NCBI RefSeq assembly: GCF_000731955.1
Contig: NZ_JNCK01000001.1
Location: forward strand, 496,001-560,000
Source of the DNA: Halomonas zincidurans B6
GTDB lineage: Bacteria > Pseudomonadota > Gammaproteobacteria > Pseudomonadales > Halomonadaceae
Reading direction: 5' to 3'
Length of the DNA stretch: 64,000 nucleotides
Notes under the pieces: model-generated
What the model was told of the DNA's origin: nothing
The model's database searches: none
Seen by the model: only the letters and a program-made list of their open reading frames with translations
In this document: positions 1 through 7,217 of the stretch, piece after piece
Layout: the number at the start of each line of letters is the position of its first letter
Numbering within the stretch: position 1 is the first letter of the stretch
Program-made: the position numbers and the translations under genes

Positions 1-1095
1 CAGGTCGATCGCCAGGACACCGAGTTCGTGCTCGCCCAGTTCGCCGCGGCGGGCATCGGCACCTGCGGCGTCATCGCCCGGCCACGCTACGACGATCAGG
101 TGCGCGTGACGCTGTTCGAGGAGCCGCTGCTCGAGACCACCCGGGCGCTGACCCAGCGCACCTGGGCCGAGACCAGCTATCGCCTGCAGGCGCTGCGCGA
201 CAACCCGGAGTGCGCCAAGGCCGAGTTCGACGATCTGCTCGACCTGCGCGACCCGGGGCTGTCCGCTTCGCCGAGCTTCGACGTCGACGAGGACATCGCC
301 GCGCCGTTCGTCAACGCGACCCGCCCGCGCATGGCGATCCTGCGCGAGCAGGGCGTCAACGGCCAGCTGGAGATGGCCGCGGCCTTCGACAAGGCCGGCT
401 TCGAGGCCATCGACGTGCACATGAGCGACATTCTCGAAGGCCGCGTGAGCCTCGACGCGTTCAAGGGGCTGGTCGCCTGCGGCGGCTTCTCCTACGGCGA
501 CGTGCTCGGCGCCGGCGGCGGTTGGGCCAAGTCGGCGCTGTTCAACGCCCGCGCTCGCGAGCAGTTCGCGGCGTTCTTCGCGCGCGACGACAGTTTCGCG
601 CTGGGCGTGTGCAACGGCTGCCAGATGTTCTCGCAGCTCAAGGAACTGATTCCCGGCGCCGACAACTGGCCGCGCTTCGTGCGCAACGAGTCCGAGCAGT
701 TCGAGGCGCGGGTGTCGATGGTCCAGGTCGAGCAGAGCCCATCGATCCTGCTCGCCGGCATGGAGGGCTCGCGGCTGCCGATCGCCGTGGCCCACGGCGA
801 GGGGCGCGCCGAGTTCCGCGACGCCGGCCATCTGCGCGCCATGCAGGGCAGCGAGCAGATCGCGCTGCGCTACGTCGACAACTACGGCCAGGTGACCACC
901 CGCTATCCGGCCAACCCCAACGGCTCGCCGTCCGGGGTGACCGGGCTGACCACGCCGGACGGGCGCGTCACCATCATGATGCCGCACCCCGAGCGGGTGG
1001 CCCGCGCCGTCACCAACTCCTGGCGGCCGGCGGAATGGACCCGCGATGGCGCCTGGATGCGGCTGTTCCGCAACGCCCGGGTCTGGCTCGGCTGA
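1..1095 (+). CDS. purL: Phosphoribosylformylglycinamidine synthase, C-terminal part (partial at window start)
   Basis: This is the 3' end of large-type PurL, which converts FGAR, glutamine and ATP to FGAM in de novo purine synthesis. The reading frame is open from base 1, so the N-terminal and most of the synthetase domains lie outside the window. The visible part ends in the class I glutamine amidotransferase domain. GGFSYGDVLGAGGGWA is the family signature, GVCNGCQMF holds the nucleophilic Cys, and HGEGRAEF and PHPERV hold the downstream His/Glu residues. The frame ends with a normal TGA and is followed by a hairpin. Identification is secure; only the start is unknown. Confidence 0.97.
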   Translation, partial: QVDRQDTEFVLAQFAAAGIGTCGVIARPRYDDQVRVTLFEEPLLETTRALTQRTWAETSYRLQALRDNPECAKAEFDDLLDLRDPGLSASPSFDVDEDIAAPFVNATRPRMAILREQGVNGQLEMAAAFDKAGFEAIDVHMSDILEGRVSLDAFKGLVACGGFSYGDVLGAGGGWAKSALFNARAREQFAAFFARDDSFALGVCNGCQMFSQLKELIPGADNWPRFVRNESEQFEARVSMVQVEQSPSILLAGMEGSRLPIAVAHGEGRAEFRDAGHLRAMQGSEQIALRYVDNYGQVTTRYPANPNGSPSGVTGLTTPDGRVTIMMPHPERVARAVTNSWRPAEWTRDGAWMRLFRNARVWLG

Positions 1096-1117
1096 TTACC
1101 ATCGGAGTGTTGCGATT

Positions 1118-1153
1118 CAACGGGCTTGCCATTCGGCGAGCCCGTTGACGTTT
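1118..1153 (+). terminator. Probable purL terminator
   Basis: A perfect 9-bp inverted repeat (CAACGGGCT at 1118-1126, AGCCCGTTG at 1139-1147) with a 12-nt loop lies 23 nt after the purL stop. Only a short T run follows, so it is a weak intrinsic terminator by sequence. Confidence 0.55.
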
Positions 1154-1159
1154 CAACCT

Positions 1160-1260
1160 ACGCCGAACGCAGGTTGTCGCAAGGGCGCTATAAACCCTTC
1201 CATGGGCGCTACTTTCGCCATCCATGGCGAAAGACCCTTGCTTTAACCTGCGTTCGGCGT
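1160..1260. repeat. Nested long hairpin between purL and the next gene
   Basis: The 101-nt segment is built of concentric inverted repeats. The outer arms ACGCCGAACGCAGGTT (1160-1175) and AACCTGCGTTCGGCGT (1245-1260) are a perfect 16-bp match. Inside are GCAAGGG/CCCTTGC (1179-1185, 1235-1241) and CTTTCGCCAT/ATGGCGAAAG (1212-1221, 1224-1233). The octamer GGGCGCTA occurs twice in the left half. No coding potential is convincing. It may be a dispersed palindromic repeat or a strong bidirectional transcription block between two convergent genes. Confidence 0.7.
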
Positions 1261-1289
1261 TCGGGCAGCCGGTGTTTTGAAATACATAC

Positions 1290-1604
1290 TTACTCGGGTC
1301 GTACCGCGGTGTAGAAGAAGCGTACGCTCGGCTGGCCATTCAGCAGCGGCGCGCTGCCCTCCTTGAACGGCGCGTAGTGGGGCATCTGCTGATGATGTTC
1401 GTAGGCGGCGCGATCGCGGTAGACCTCGTGCAGGACGACCAACTCCTCGCTGCCTTCCGGGGTCAGCACGTCGAAGGCCAGGCAACCCTCCTCGTTGGTC
1501 AGCGACTCGCTGGCGTCGTTGTGGGCCAGCGCCAGGAAAGTCGGCACCTGGCCCGGTTTGATCTGAAATTCGGCGATGACCACGAAGTAAGTGGTGTTGG
1601 CCAT
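1290..1604 (-). CDS. Putative quinol monooxygenase (antibiotic biosynthesis monooxygenase, ABM-fold)
   Basis: A 104-residue protein with the size and pattern of the dimeric ABM/YgiN-like fold: an N-terminal beta strand FVVIAEFQIKPGQ, a central EGCLAFDVL segment, then VVLHEVYRDRAAYEHHQQ, the helix that normally caps the ligand cavity. Family members act on quinols or are small dimeric proteins of unknown substrate. The ATG follows an AAGGAGAG Shine-Dalgarno at good spacing. It converges on purL and is probably monocistronic. The substrate is not predictable from sequence. Confidence 0.8.
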   Translation of the reverse strand: MANTTYFVVIAEFQIKPGQVPTFLALAHNDASESLTNEEGCLAFDVLTPEGSEELVVLHEVYRDRAAYEHHQQMPHYAPFKEGSAPLLNGQPSVRFFYTAVRPE

Positions 1605-1654
1605 GACACTCTCCTTGTCGGTGAAGTCGAAGGATCCCCCGCCTCCGGCGCGGG

Positions 1655-1879
1655 TCAGTCTCGCGAATCCGGCGCGGGACGCGGTGAGGCGTCGTCGATG
1701 CCCAGCTTTTCCTCGAGATCGGCCAGAATGTGGCGGAAGTTCTCGATCAACTGGTCATAGCGGCCGAAGTCGTGGCCGCAATTGTCGCAGAACACGTGGT
1801 ACTGGCCTTCGCGACCCGGCGGAAAGCGCTTCTCGCGGCTGCCGCAGTCGGGGCATTCGGGACCTGTCGGTGCTTGCAT
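1655..1879 (-). CDS. Small zinc-ribbon protein
   Basis: A 74-residue protein starting MQAPTGPECPDCGSREK. It has two CxxC knuckles, CPDC (residues 9-12) and CDNC (31-34), separated by 18 residues, which is a typical zinc ribbon. A predicted helix and an acidic C-terminus (YDQLIENFRHILADLEEKL) follow. The open frame extends upstream of this ATG on the minus strand, but that extension is antisense to a decayed helicase and looks non-coding, so I start at 1879. Function unknown; zinc binding is inferred from the cysteines. Confidence 0.65.
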   Translation of the reverse strand: MQAPTGPECPDCGSREKRFPPGREGQYHVFCDNCGHDFGRYDQLIENFRHILADLEEKLGIDDASPRPAPDSRD

Positions 1880-2014
1880 GGGAAGGCTCCTCGTTGTTGC
1901 GATGTGCGATGGAAGGACGGCAACCTCCGGTCGCCCTAAAAGACTACTTCTGGGCACAACGCCGGAATTCAAAGGGCGCCAAGCGTGACGGTCTGCCAGG
2001 ATTCGCCGACGAAG

Positions 2015-2557
2015 CTGCGGGCCCGCGGCCGGGTGCTGGTGCTGGCCCACGTGCGCGAACTGGTCGATCAGAATCATGTCAAGTACCGGGCCTATGGGCT
2101 CGAGGCGGACATCTTCAGCGCCGGGCTGGGGCGCAAGCAGGCCGCGCGCCAGGTGGTGTTCGGCTCGCTGCAGTCGGTGGTGCGCAACCTCGATGCTTTC
2201 GCCGGCGGGCCCGCCGATGCCGGGTTCACGCTGCTGCCACCGTGCCACGCCGGTGATCGTCGGCGAGATCATCGCCCGCGCCGTCGAGCGCCGGCGGCTT
2301 CGACGCCCCGCACGTCGATCTGATTGCGATCCGGCAGCCCACCGAGTCGGTGGGGCTGTACCAGCAGATCGTCGGTCGCGGGCTGCGTCTGGCGCCCGGC
2401 ATCGGTTGAACACCAGCGTGCTGGAGGGCATGAACAACCGAATCAAGGTCATCAAGCGAATGGCCTACGGGTGGGGCGCCGTTGGCAGGTCCGCGAGAAG
2501 CTGTTCGACTATGTCGGGCGCTATCGCAAGGCGGACGGCGCCGGGTCGGCGTACTGA
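2015..2557 (+). pseudogene. radD: radD (yejH) helicase pseudogene, several deletions
   Basis: Four fragments of a RadD-type superfamily 2 DNA-repair helicase occur in the right order but in different frames. 2015-2200 encodes GRVLVLAHVRELV...FGSLQSVVRNLDAF (helicase domain 1, after the Walker A region, which is missing). About 2240-2290 encodes TPVIVGEIIARAVER. 2299-2404 encodes FDAPHVDLIAIRQPTES and YQQIVGRGLRLAPG (motifs V-VI). 2480-2557 encodes WQVREKLFDYVGRYRK, which matches the C-terminus of E. coli RadD as I recall it. More than half of the usual length (about 586 aa) is lost, and a transposase scrap sits before the last fragment. This is a clear relic. Confidence 0.85.
2406..2477 (+). 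mobile_element. ISL3-family transposase remnant
   Basis: A 24-codon stretch reads LNTSVLEGMNNRIKVIKRMA followed by YG. This is the conserved C-terminal motif of ISL3-family transposases (the LEGxNNxIKxxKRxxYG block near the last catalytic acid). Nothing else of the element remains, and no terminal repeats are recognisable. It lies between two fragments of the radD relic, so an ISL3 insertion followed by deletion probably contributed to loss of radD. Confidence 0.75.
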
Positions 2558-2683
2558 ACGAGGCTATTTCGGATGCTTGACGCGCTCCGGGCTTGATAGA
2601 CTAGCGGCTTTGGTTTCGACGACCTTCGAAGCTGTCGAAGCTATCGACAACCCCCAGCAGTAGCAGCCGAGGCCCAGCCGATC

Positions 2684-3595
2684 GTGAGCGAAACGCCGGA
2701 CAGTGTCGCAGCGCCCGAGCAGGCCGCCGTTCAGCAAGCGGCGGCGGTGCTGGCACGGTTGCACGACCAGCCGATTACCGAGCTGCCGGAGGATCTGTAC
2801 ATTCCGCCCGAGGCGCTGCGGGTGTTCCTCGAGACCTTCGAGGGGCCGCTCGATCTGCTGCTCTATCTGATCCGGCGCCAGAATCTGGATATCCTGGCCA
2901 TCGACGTGGCGGCAATTACCCACCAGTACATCGAATACGTCGAGCTGATGAAGGCGCTGGAAATCGATCTGGCCGGCGAATACCTGCTGATGGCGGCGAT
3001 GCTCGCCGAGATCAAGTCGCGCACGTTGTTGCCGCGCCCGCCCAAGGGCGACGCCGAGGACGACGAAGAAGATCCGCGCGCCGAGCTGATCCGCCGGCTG
3101 CAGGAGTACGAACGCCTGAAGCTCGCCGCCGAAGGCCTCGACGAGTTGCCGCGCCTGGGCCGCGACTGGTTCGGCGCCCAGGCCGGCCTGCCAGCGCTCG
3201 AGACCCGCGTGGTCCACCCCGAGGTTGGGCTCGACGAGCTGCTGCAGGCGCTGTCGGGGATTCTCAAGCGCGCCGAGCTCAACCAGGCGCACACCATCAG
3301 CCGTGAGGTGCTCTCCACCCGCGAGCGCATGCTGATCATCATGGAACGCCTGAATCGCGAGGGTTTCACGCCCTTCGAGTCGCTGTTCAGCCTCGACGAG
3401 GGTCGGGCGGGGGTGGTGGTGACGTTCATGGCGATTCTCGAGCTGGCCAAGGAGGCGATGATCGAGATCGTCCAGAACGTGCCGCTGTCGCCGATTCACG
3501 TGCGCGCCCGCCAGCCCGTCGACGCCGACGAGGCCGTGGCCAACGATGACCAAACCAGCGAAGGCGGCGAGAGCGCCTTCGAGGAGGAGGCGTGA
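2684..3595 (+). CDS. scpA: Segregation and condensation protein A
   Basis: Kleisin subunit of the SMC-ScpAB condensin-like complex, which bridges SMC heads and compacts chromosomal DNA. The 303-residue protein has the diagnostic N-terminal block LETFEGPLDLLLYLIRRQ (about residues 49-66), then IDVAAITHQYIEYV and an AEIKSRTLLPRP segment. The C-terminal winged-helix region contains VVVTFMAILELAKE. The start is GTG. scpB overlaps its end by 4 bp and rluB follows in the same way, giving the usual scpA-scpB-rluB operon. The N-terminal 45 residues are a variable extension. Confidence 0.95.
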   Translation: MSETPDSVAAPEQAAVQQAAAVLARLHDQPITELPEDLYIPPEALRVFLETFEGPLDLLLYLIRRQNLDILAIDVAAITHQYIEYVELMKALEIDLAGEYLLMAAMLAEIKSRTLLPRPPKGDAEDDEEDPRAELIRRLQEYERLKLAAEGLDELPRLGRDWFGAQAGLPALETRVVHPEVGLDELLQALSGILKRAELNQAHTISREVLSTRERMLIIMERLNREGFTPFESLFSLDEGRAGVVVTFMAILELAKEAMIEIVQNVPLSPIHVRARQPVDADEAVANDDQTSEGGESAFEEEA

Positions 3596-4521
3596 ACCGG
3601 GAAACGCGCGGCATGACGCTCAGCACGCGGCTCGACGAAATCCTCGAGGCGGCGCTGCTGGCGGCCGGCGAACCGCTGTCGCTGGAGCGTATCGAGGCGC
3701 TGTTCGACGATCACGAACGCCCGAGGCGGGGCGACTTGCGCGATGCGCTGGGCGAGCTGGGCGCGCGGCTGGAGACCACCGCGCTGGAGCTGATCGAGTC
3801 GGCCTCGGGCTATCAGATACGCATCCGCCAGCGATTGTCGCCGTGGGTCTCGCGGCTGTGGGACGAACGCCCGCAGCGCTATTCCCGCGCGCTGCTCGAG
3901 ACCCTGGCGCTGATCGCCTATCGCCAGCCGGTGACGCGTGGCGATATCGAGGAAGTGCGCGGCGTGGCGGTGAGCGGCTCGATCATGCGCACCCTCGGCG
4001 AGCGCGGCTGGATCCGCGTGGTCGGTCAGCGCGACGTGCCGGGGCGGCCGTCGGTGTTCGCCACCACCCGCCAGTTTCTCGACGACTTCGGGCTCAAGAC
4101 CCTCGACGCGCTGCCGCCGATGCACCAATTGCAGGGCATCGAGCTCGGCGAGCCGGGCTACACTGACCCCGAGTCGCGGGACGACGCCGAAATGACAGGC
4201 ATTCCAGAGGTGACAGCACCAGAAACACCCGTGGCCCCCGTGCCGCAAGAGACGACAGTAGGTGAGCAGCCCGGCCACGACGAGACGCAACCTGTGCCGC
4301 GCTTCACACCCCTCGAAACCACCACGACGGCCGGGACGGCCGACGATACCCACGCCGGGAAGGCGTCACGCCGACCGGGACTGAGCTTCGCCGATCTCGA
4401 AGCGCGCCTGGCCGAACGCGCCCGCCAGCAACGGCCCGCCGACGTTGCCGATGACAACGGCAACGACGACGAGTCGGGCGGCGCGGACCATTCAATCGAT
4501 GAGACATCCTCAGACTCATGA
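3592..4521 (+). CDS. scpB: Segregation and condensation protein B
   Basis: Dimeric winged-helix partner of ScpA in the condensin complex. The core (about residues 10-190) shows ILEAALLAAGEPLSLERIE, YSRALLETLALIAYRQPV and the GRPSVFATTRQFLDDFGL signature of the second winged helix. The remaining 110 residues are an acidic, low-complexity, Thr/Pro/Asp-rich tail, longer than the E. coli-type or Bacillus protein but common in relatives. The GTG start overlaps the scpA stop and is preceded by a GAGGAGGAG Shine-Dalgarno; an ATG seven codons further on is the alternative start. Confidence 0.93.
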   Translation: MNRETRGMTLSTRLDEILEAALLAAGEPLSLERIEALFDDHERPRRGDLRDALGELGARLETTALELIESASGYQIRIRQRLSPWVSRLWDERPQRYSRALLETLALIAYRQPVTRGDIEEVRGVAVSGSIMRTLGERGWIRVVGQRDVPGRPSVFATTRQFLDDFGLKTLDALPPMHQLQGIELGEPGYTDPESRDDAEMTGIPEVTAPETPVAPVPQETTVGEQPGHDETQPVPRFTPLETTTTAGTADDTHAGKASRRPGLSFADLEARLAERARQQRPADVADDNGNDDESGGADHSIDETSSDS

Positions 4522-5402
4522 ACAGTTCCAGCAACTCCAGTAGCTCTAGTAAAAACAGCAACACCGAAAAGCTCCAGAAGGTTCTTGCCCGCGCCGGGCT
4601 GGGTTCGCGCCGCGAGATGGAAGCCGCGATCAGCGACGGCCGGGTCAAGGTCAACGGCGAGGTGGCCAAGCTCGGCGATCGCATCGCAAGCCGCGATCGG
4701 GTCGCCTTCGACGACCGGCTGGTCACGCTGCGCGACGACGCCGAGGTGTCGCGCCGGGTGATCATGTACAACAAGCCCGAGGGCGAGCTGTGCACGCGCA
4801 AGGACCCCGAGGGCCGACGCACCGTCTTCGAGCGCCTGCCGCGGCTCAAGGGCGAGCGCTGGATCGCCATCGGCCGGCTCGACATCAATACCAGCGGCCT
4901 GCTGCTGTTCACCACCGACGGCGAGCTGGCCAACCGGCTGATGCACCCCTCGACCCAGGTCGAGCGCGAATACGCGGTGCGGGTGATGGGCCAGGTCGAG
5001 CGCGAGCACGTCGTGGCGATGGTCGAGGGGGTGATGCTCGAGGATGGCCCGGCGCGCTTCAGCGACGTCCAGGAGTTCGGCGGCGAGGGCATCAACACCT
5101 GGTTCCATGTGGTGATCATGGAGGGCCGCAACCGCGAGGTGCGCCGGCTGTGGGAATCGCAGGGCCTGACGGTCAGCCGGCTCAAGCGCGTACGCTACGG
5201 CAACATCTTCCTCGACAAGCGGGCCAAGGCCGGCGAGTGGACCGAACTCACCCAGGGCGAGATCGACGACCTGTCCACGCTCGCCGGTCTCGCCCCGCGC
5301 AAGGTGCCGAGCCTGACCCCCGACGAGCAGAATCGCTGGAGCCGCGACAAGAACAAGCGCCGCCCGGTACGCGCGATGCGCAAGCCCAAGGGCTCGCGTT
5401 AA
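4518..5402 (+). CDS. rluB: 23S rRNA pseudouridine(2605) synthase
   Basis: RsuA/RluB-family enzyme that makes the single pseudouridine at 2605 of 23S rRNA. An S4 RNA-binding domain (KLQKVLARAGLGSRREMEA) follows a Ser/Asn-rich leader. The catalytic domain contains GRLDINTSGLLLFTTDGEL with the catalytic Asp, preceded by MYNKPEGELCTRKDPEGR. The basic C-terminal tail is typical. The ATG overlaps the scpB stop (ATGA), so translation is probably coupled. RluB rather than RsuA/RluE is assigned from length, the N-terminal S4 domain and the scpAB linkage. Confidence 0.93.
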   Translation: MNSSSNSSSSSKNSNTEKLQKVLARAGLGSRREMEAAISDGRVKVNGEVAKLGDRIASRDRVAFDDRLVTLRDDAEVSRRVIMYNKPEGELCTRKDPEGRRTVFERLPRLKGERWIAIGRLDINTSGLLLFTTDGELANRLMHPSTQVEREYAVRVMGQVEREHVVAMVEGVMLEDGPARFSDVQEFGGEGINTWFHVVIMEGRNREVRRLWESQGLTVSRLKRVRYGNIFLDKRAKAGEWTELTQGEIDDLSTLAGLAPRKVPSLTPDEQNRWSRDKNKRRPVRAMRKPKGSR

Positions 5403-5428
5403 GCGCTGATTCGTCGACAAAAAAGGTA

Positions 5429-5457
5429 TTGCCAGGAGAGGGCGCTGCCGGTAATAT
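5429..5457 (+). promoter_or_regulatory. Sigma70 promoter of the tRNA-Lys array
   Basis: TTGCCA (5429-5434) and TAATAT (5452-5457) are separated by exactly 17 nt. A GC-rich discriminator (GCGCCC) follows, a feature associated with stringent control of stable RNA promoters. It sits directly upstream of the first tRNA gene. Confidence 0.75.
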
Positions 5458-5473
5458 GTGCGCCCTGTCGGGA

Positions 5474-5549
5474 GGGTCGTTAGCTCAGTTGGTAGAGCAG
5501 TTGGCTTTTAACCAATTGGTCGTAGGTTCGAATCCTACACGACCCACCA
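5474..5549 (+). tRNA. tRNA-Lys(UUU), copy 1
   Basis: 76-nt cloverleaf: acceptor GGGTCGT/ACGACCC, D-stem GCTC/GAGC, anticodon stem GTTGG/CCAAT with loop CTTTTAA (anticodon TTT), T-arm GTAGG-TTCGAAT-CCTAC, and an encoded CCA end. It is the first of four identical copies, with one promoter in front and one terminator behind, so the array is probably one transcript. Confidence 0.98.
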
Positions 5550-5568
5550 TCTCGACGGACCCGGCGGC

Positions 5569-5644
5569 GGGTCGTTAGCTCAGTTGGTAGAGCAGTTGGC
5601 TTTTAACCAATTGGTCGTAGGTTCGAATCCTACACGACCCACCA
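5569..5644 (+). tRNA. tRNA-Lys(UUU), copy 2
   Basis: Identical to copy 1, including the encoded CCA. It is separated from copy 1 by a 19-nt spacer that begins TCTCGACGGACC; the same sequence recurs between copies 3 and 4, which points to duplication of a two-gene unit. Confidence 0.98.
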
Positions 5645-5679
5645 CTCCGCCGAACGTCGCTCTCGCGAGGGCGCGTTGC

Positions 5680-5755
5680 GGGTCGTTAGCTCAGTTGGTA
5701 GAGCAGTTGGCTTTTAACCAATTGGTCGTAGGTTCGAATCCTACACGACCCACCA
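5680..5755 (+). tRNA. tRNA-Lys(UUU), copy 3
   Basis: Identical to copies 1 and 2. The 35-nt spacer before it contains the small palindrome CTCTCGCGAG, which is not found in the other spacers. Confidence 0.98.
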
Positions 5756-5774
5756 TCTCGACGGACCGCGTTGC

Positions 5775-5850
5775 GGGTCGTTAGCTCAGTTGGTAGAGCA
5801 GTTGGCTTTTAACCAATTGGTCGTAGGTTCGAATCCTACACGACCCACCA
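5775..5850 (+). tRNA. tRNA-Lys(UUU), copy 4
   Basis: Identical to the other three copies. Last gene of the array; an intrinsic terminator begins 12 nt downstream. Confidence 0.98.
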
Positions 5851-5862
5851 GATTGCGATTCG

Positions 5863-5894
5863 ACGCCCTCGTAGCCCTGCTGCGAGGGCGTTTT
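5863..5894 (+). terminator. Intrinsic terminator of the tRNA-Lys array
   Basis: ACGCCCTCG (5863-5871) pairs perfectly with CGAGGGCGT (5883-5891), followed by a T run. It lies 12 nt after the last encoded CCA. The 214 nt from here to nadA hold no gene; a short GCAGGGG/CCCCTGC hairpin lies about 20 nt before the nadA start. Confidence 0.85.
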
Positions 5895-6108
5895 GCCATG
5901 TCGGTCGCCGGCAACTTCGCGGCGAGTGTGCTGTCCAAGGCTGTGCGAGGCAACCTGGGCTGGGCAGCGTGCAAACGGCGCAGTACCATGCCTGTCAGGA
6001 GCCTGTCGGATGTGACCGGTCTCCTAGGTGCGCCGCGATCGAAGCGATCGATCGCCGGCGCTTCGAGTCACGCAGGGGGAGCCCCTGCCTGTCACAGTGG
6101 TAGACACG

Positions 6109-7137
6109 ATGACAATCATGACTTCCCGCGCCCTGGTGCAAGAGCACCTGGCCCGCGCCTACTGCCCGACGCGGATCCCCGCCGAGGACGAGGCGCGCAT
6201 CGACGAGATCAAGCGCCTGCTCGAAGAACGCAACGCGGTGCTCGTCGCTCACTACTACACCGACGACGCGATCCAGCAACTGGCCGAGGAGACCGGCGGC
6301 TGCGTGGCGGATTCGCTGGAGATGGCGCGCTTCGGCGCCCGTCACGAGGCCGCGACGCTGGTGGTCGCCGGGGTGCGCTTCATGGGCGAGACGGCGAAGA
6401 TCCTGTCGCCCGAGAAGCGCGTGCTGATGCCCACTCTAGAAGCCACCTGCTCGCTGGACATCGGTTGTCCGGCCGACGCGTTCGCGGCGTTCTGCGATCA
6501 GCACCCCGAGCGCACGGTGGTGGTCTATGCCAACACCTCGGCGGCGGTCAAGGCGCGCGCCGACTGGGTGGTGACCTCGTCGATCGCCGTCGACGTGATC
6601 GAGCACCTGCAGGCCAGGGGCGAGAAGATCCTGTGGGCCCCCGACAAGCACCTGGGCGGCTACATCCAGCACAAGACCGGCGCCGACATGCTGCTGTGGG
6701 ACGGCGCCTGCATCGTCCACGACGAGTTCAAGGCCAAGGGCATCAACGATCTCAAGGCGCTCTACCCGGACGCCGCGGTGCTGGTGCACCCGGAGTCGCC
6801 GGCGCCGGTGGTCGAGATCGCCGACGTGGTGGGCTCCACCTCGCAGCTGATCAATGCCGCCCGTGAATTGCCCCAGCAGCGCCTGATCGTCGCCACCGAT
6901 CGCGGCATCTTCTTCAAGATGCAGCAGGCGGTGCCCGGCAAGACGCTGTTCGAGGCGCCCACCGCCGGCAACGGCGCAACCTGCAAGAGCTGCGCGCACT
7001 GCCCGTGGATGGCGATGAACGCGCTGGACAACCTGGCCGGCGCGCTGCGCGACTACAGCGGCGAAGTGTTCGTCGACGACGCGTTGCGTCTTGAGGCGCT
7101 CAAGCCACTGGAGCGGATGCTCAACTTTCAGCGTTAA
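6109..7137 (+). CDS. nadA: Quinolinate synthase A
   Basis: Condenses iminoaspartate with dihydroxyacetone phosphate to quinolinate in NAD biosynthesis, using a [4Fe-4S] cluster. Visible family blocks include VLVAHYYTDDAIQQLAEETGG, GVRFMGETAKILSPEK, the cluster cysteines in EATCSLDIGC, DGACIVHDEF and CKSCAHCPW, and HPESP. The start is chosen at the ATG encoding MTIMTSRALV; an ATG three codons later is equally possible, and in-frame upstream codons back to 6028 look non-coding. It appears monocistronic. Confidence 0.95.
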   Translation: MTIMTSRALVQEHLARAYCPTRIPAEDEARIDEIKRLLEERNAVLVAHYYTDDAIQQLAEETGGCVADSLEMARFGARHEAATLVVAGVRFMGETAKILSPEKRVLMPTLEATCSLDIGCPADAFAAFCDQHPERTVVVYANTSAAVKARADWVVTSSIAVDVIEHLQARGEKILWAPDKHLGGYIQHKTGADMLLWDGACIVHDEFKAKGINDLKALYPDAAVLVHPESPAPVVEIADVVGSTSQLINAARELPQQRLIVATDRGIFFKMQQAVPGKTLFEAPTAGNGATCKSCAHCPWMAMNALDNLAGALRDYSGEVFVDDALRLEALKPLERMLNFQR

Positions 7138-7217
7138 GGGCGGAGAGGGCTCAGCCCTTCCCGACCCTTATCTAAAACTGGTTTGGATGGCCACTGGCGC
7201 AGGGGCTGAAGGTTTTA

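Noticed and set aside
4158..5420. A 420-codon open frame opposite scpB and rluB
   Set aside because: Antisense to two secure genes, with no domain and no ribosome-binding site.
5474..5850. Possible CRISPR array from regularly repeated 76-nt units
   Set aside because: The repeats are complete tRNA cloverleaves with CCA ends, and the spacers are short and partly identical.
5474..5850. tRNA-Lys array as an integration site of a genomic island
   Set aside because: No integrase gene, no partial 3' tRNA repeat and no foreign block follows; nadA comes next.
5584..5989. Peptides apparently encoded across the tRNA genes (containing LVEQLAFNQLVVGSNPTRPT)
   Set aside because: These are conceptual translations of tRNA-Lys and occur in databases as false annotations.
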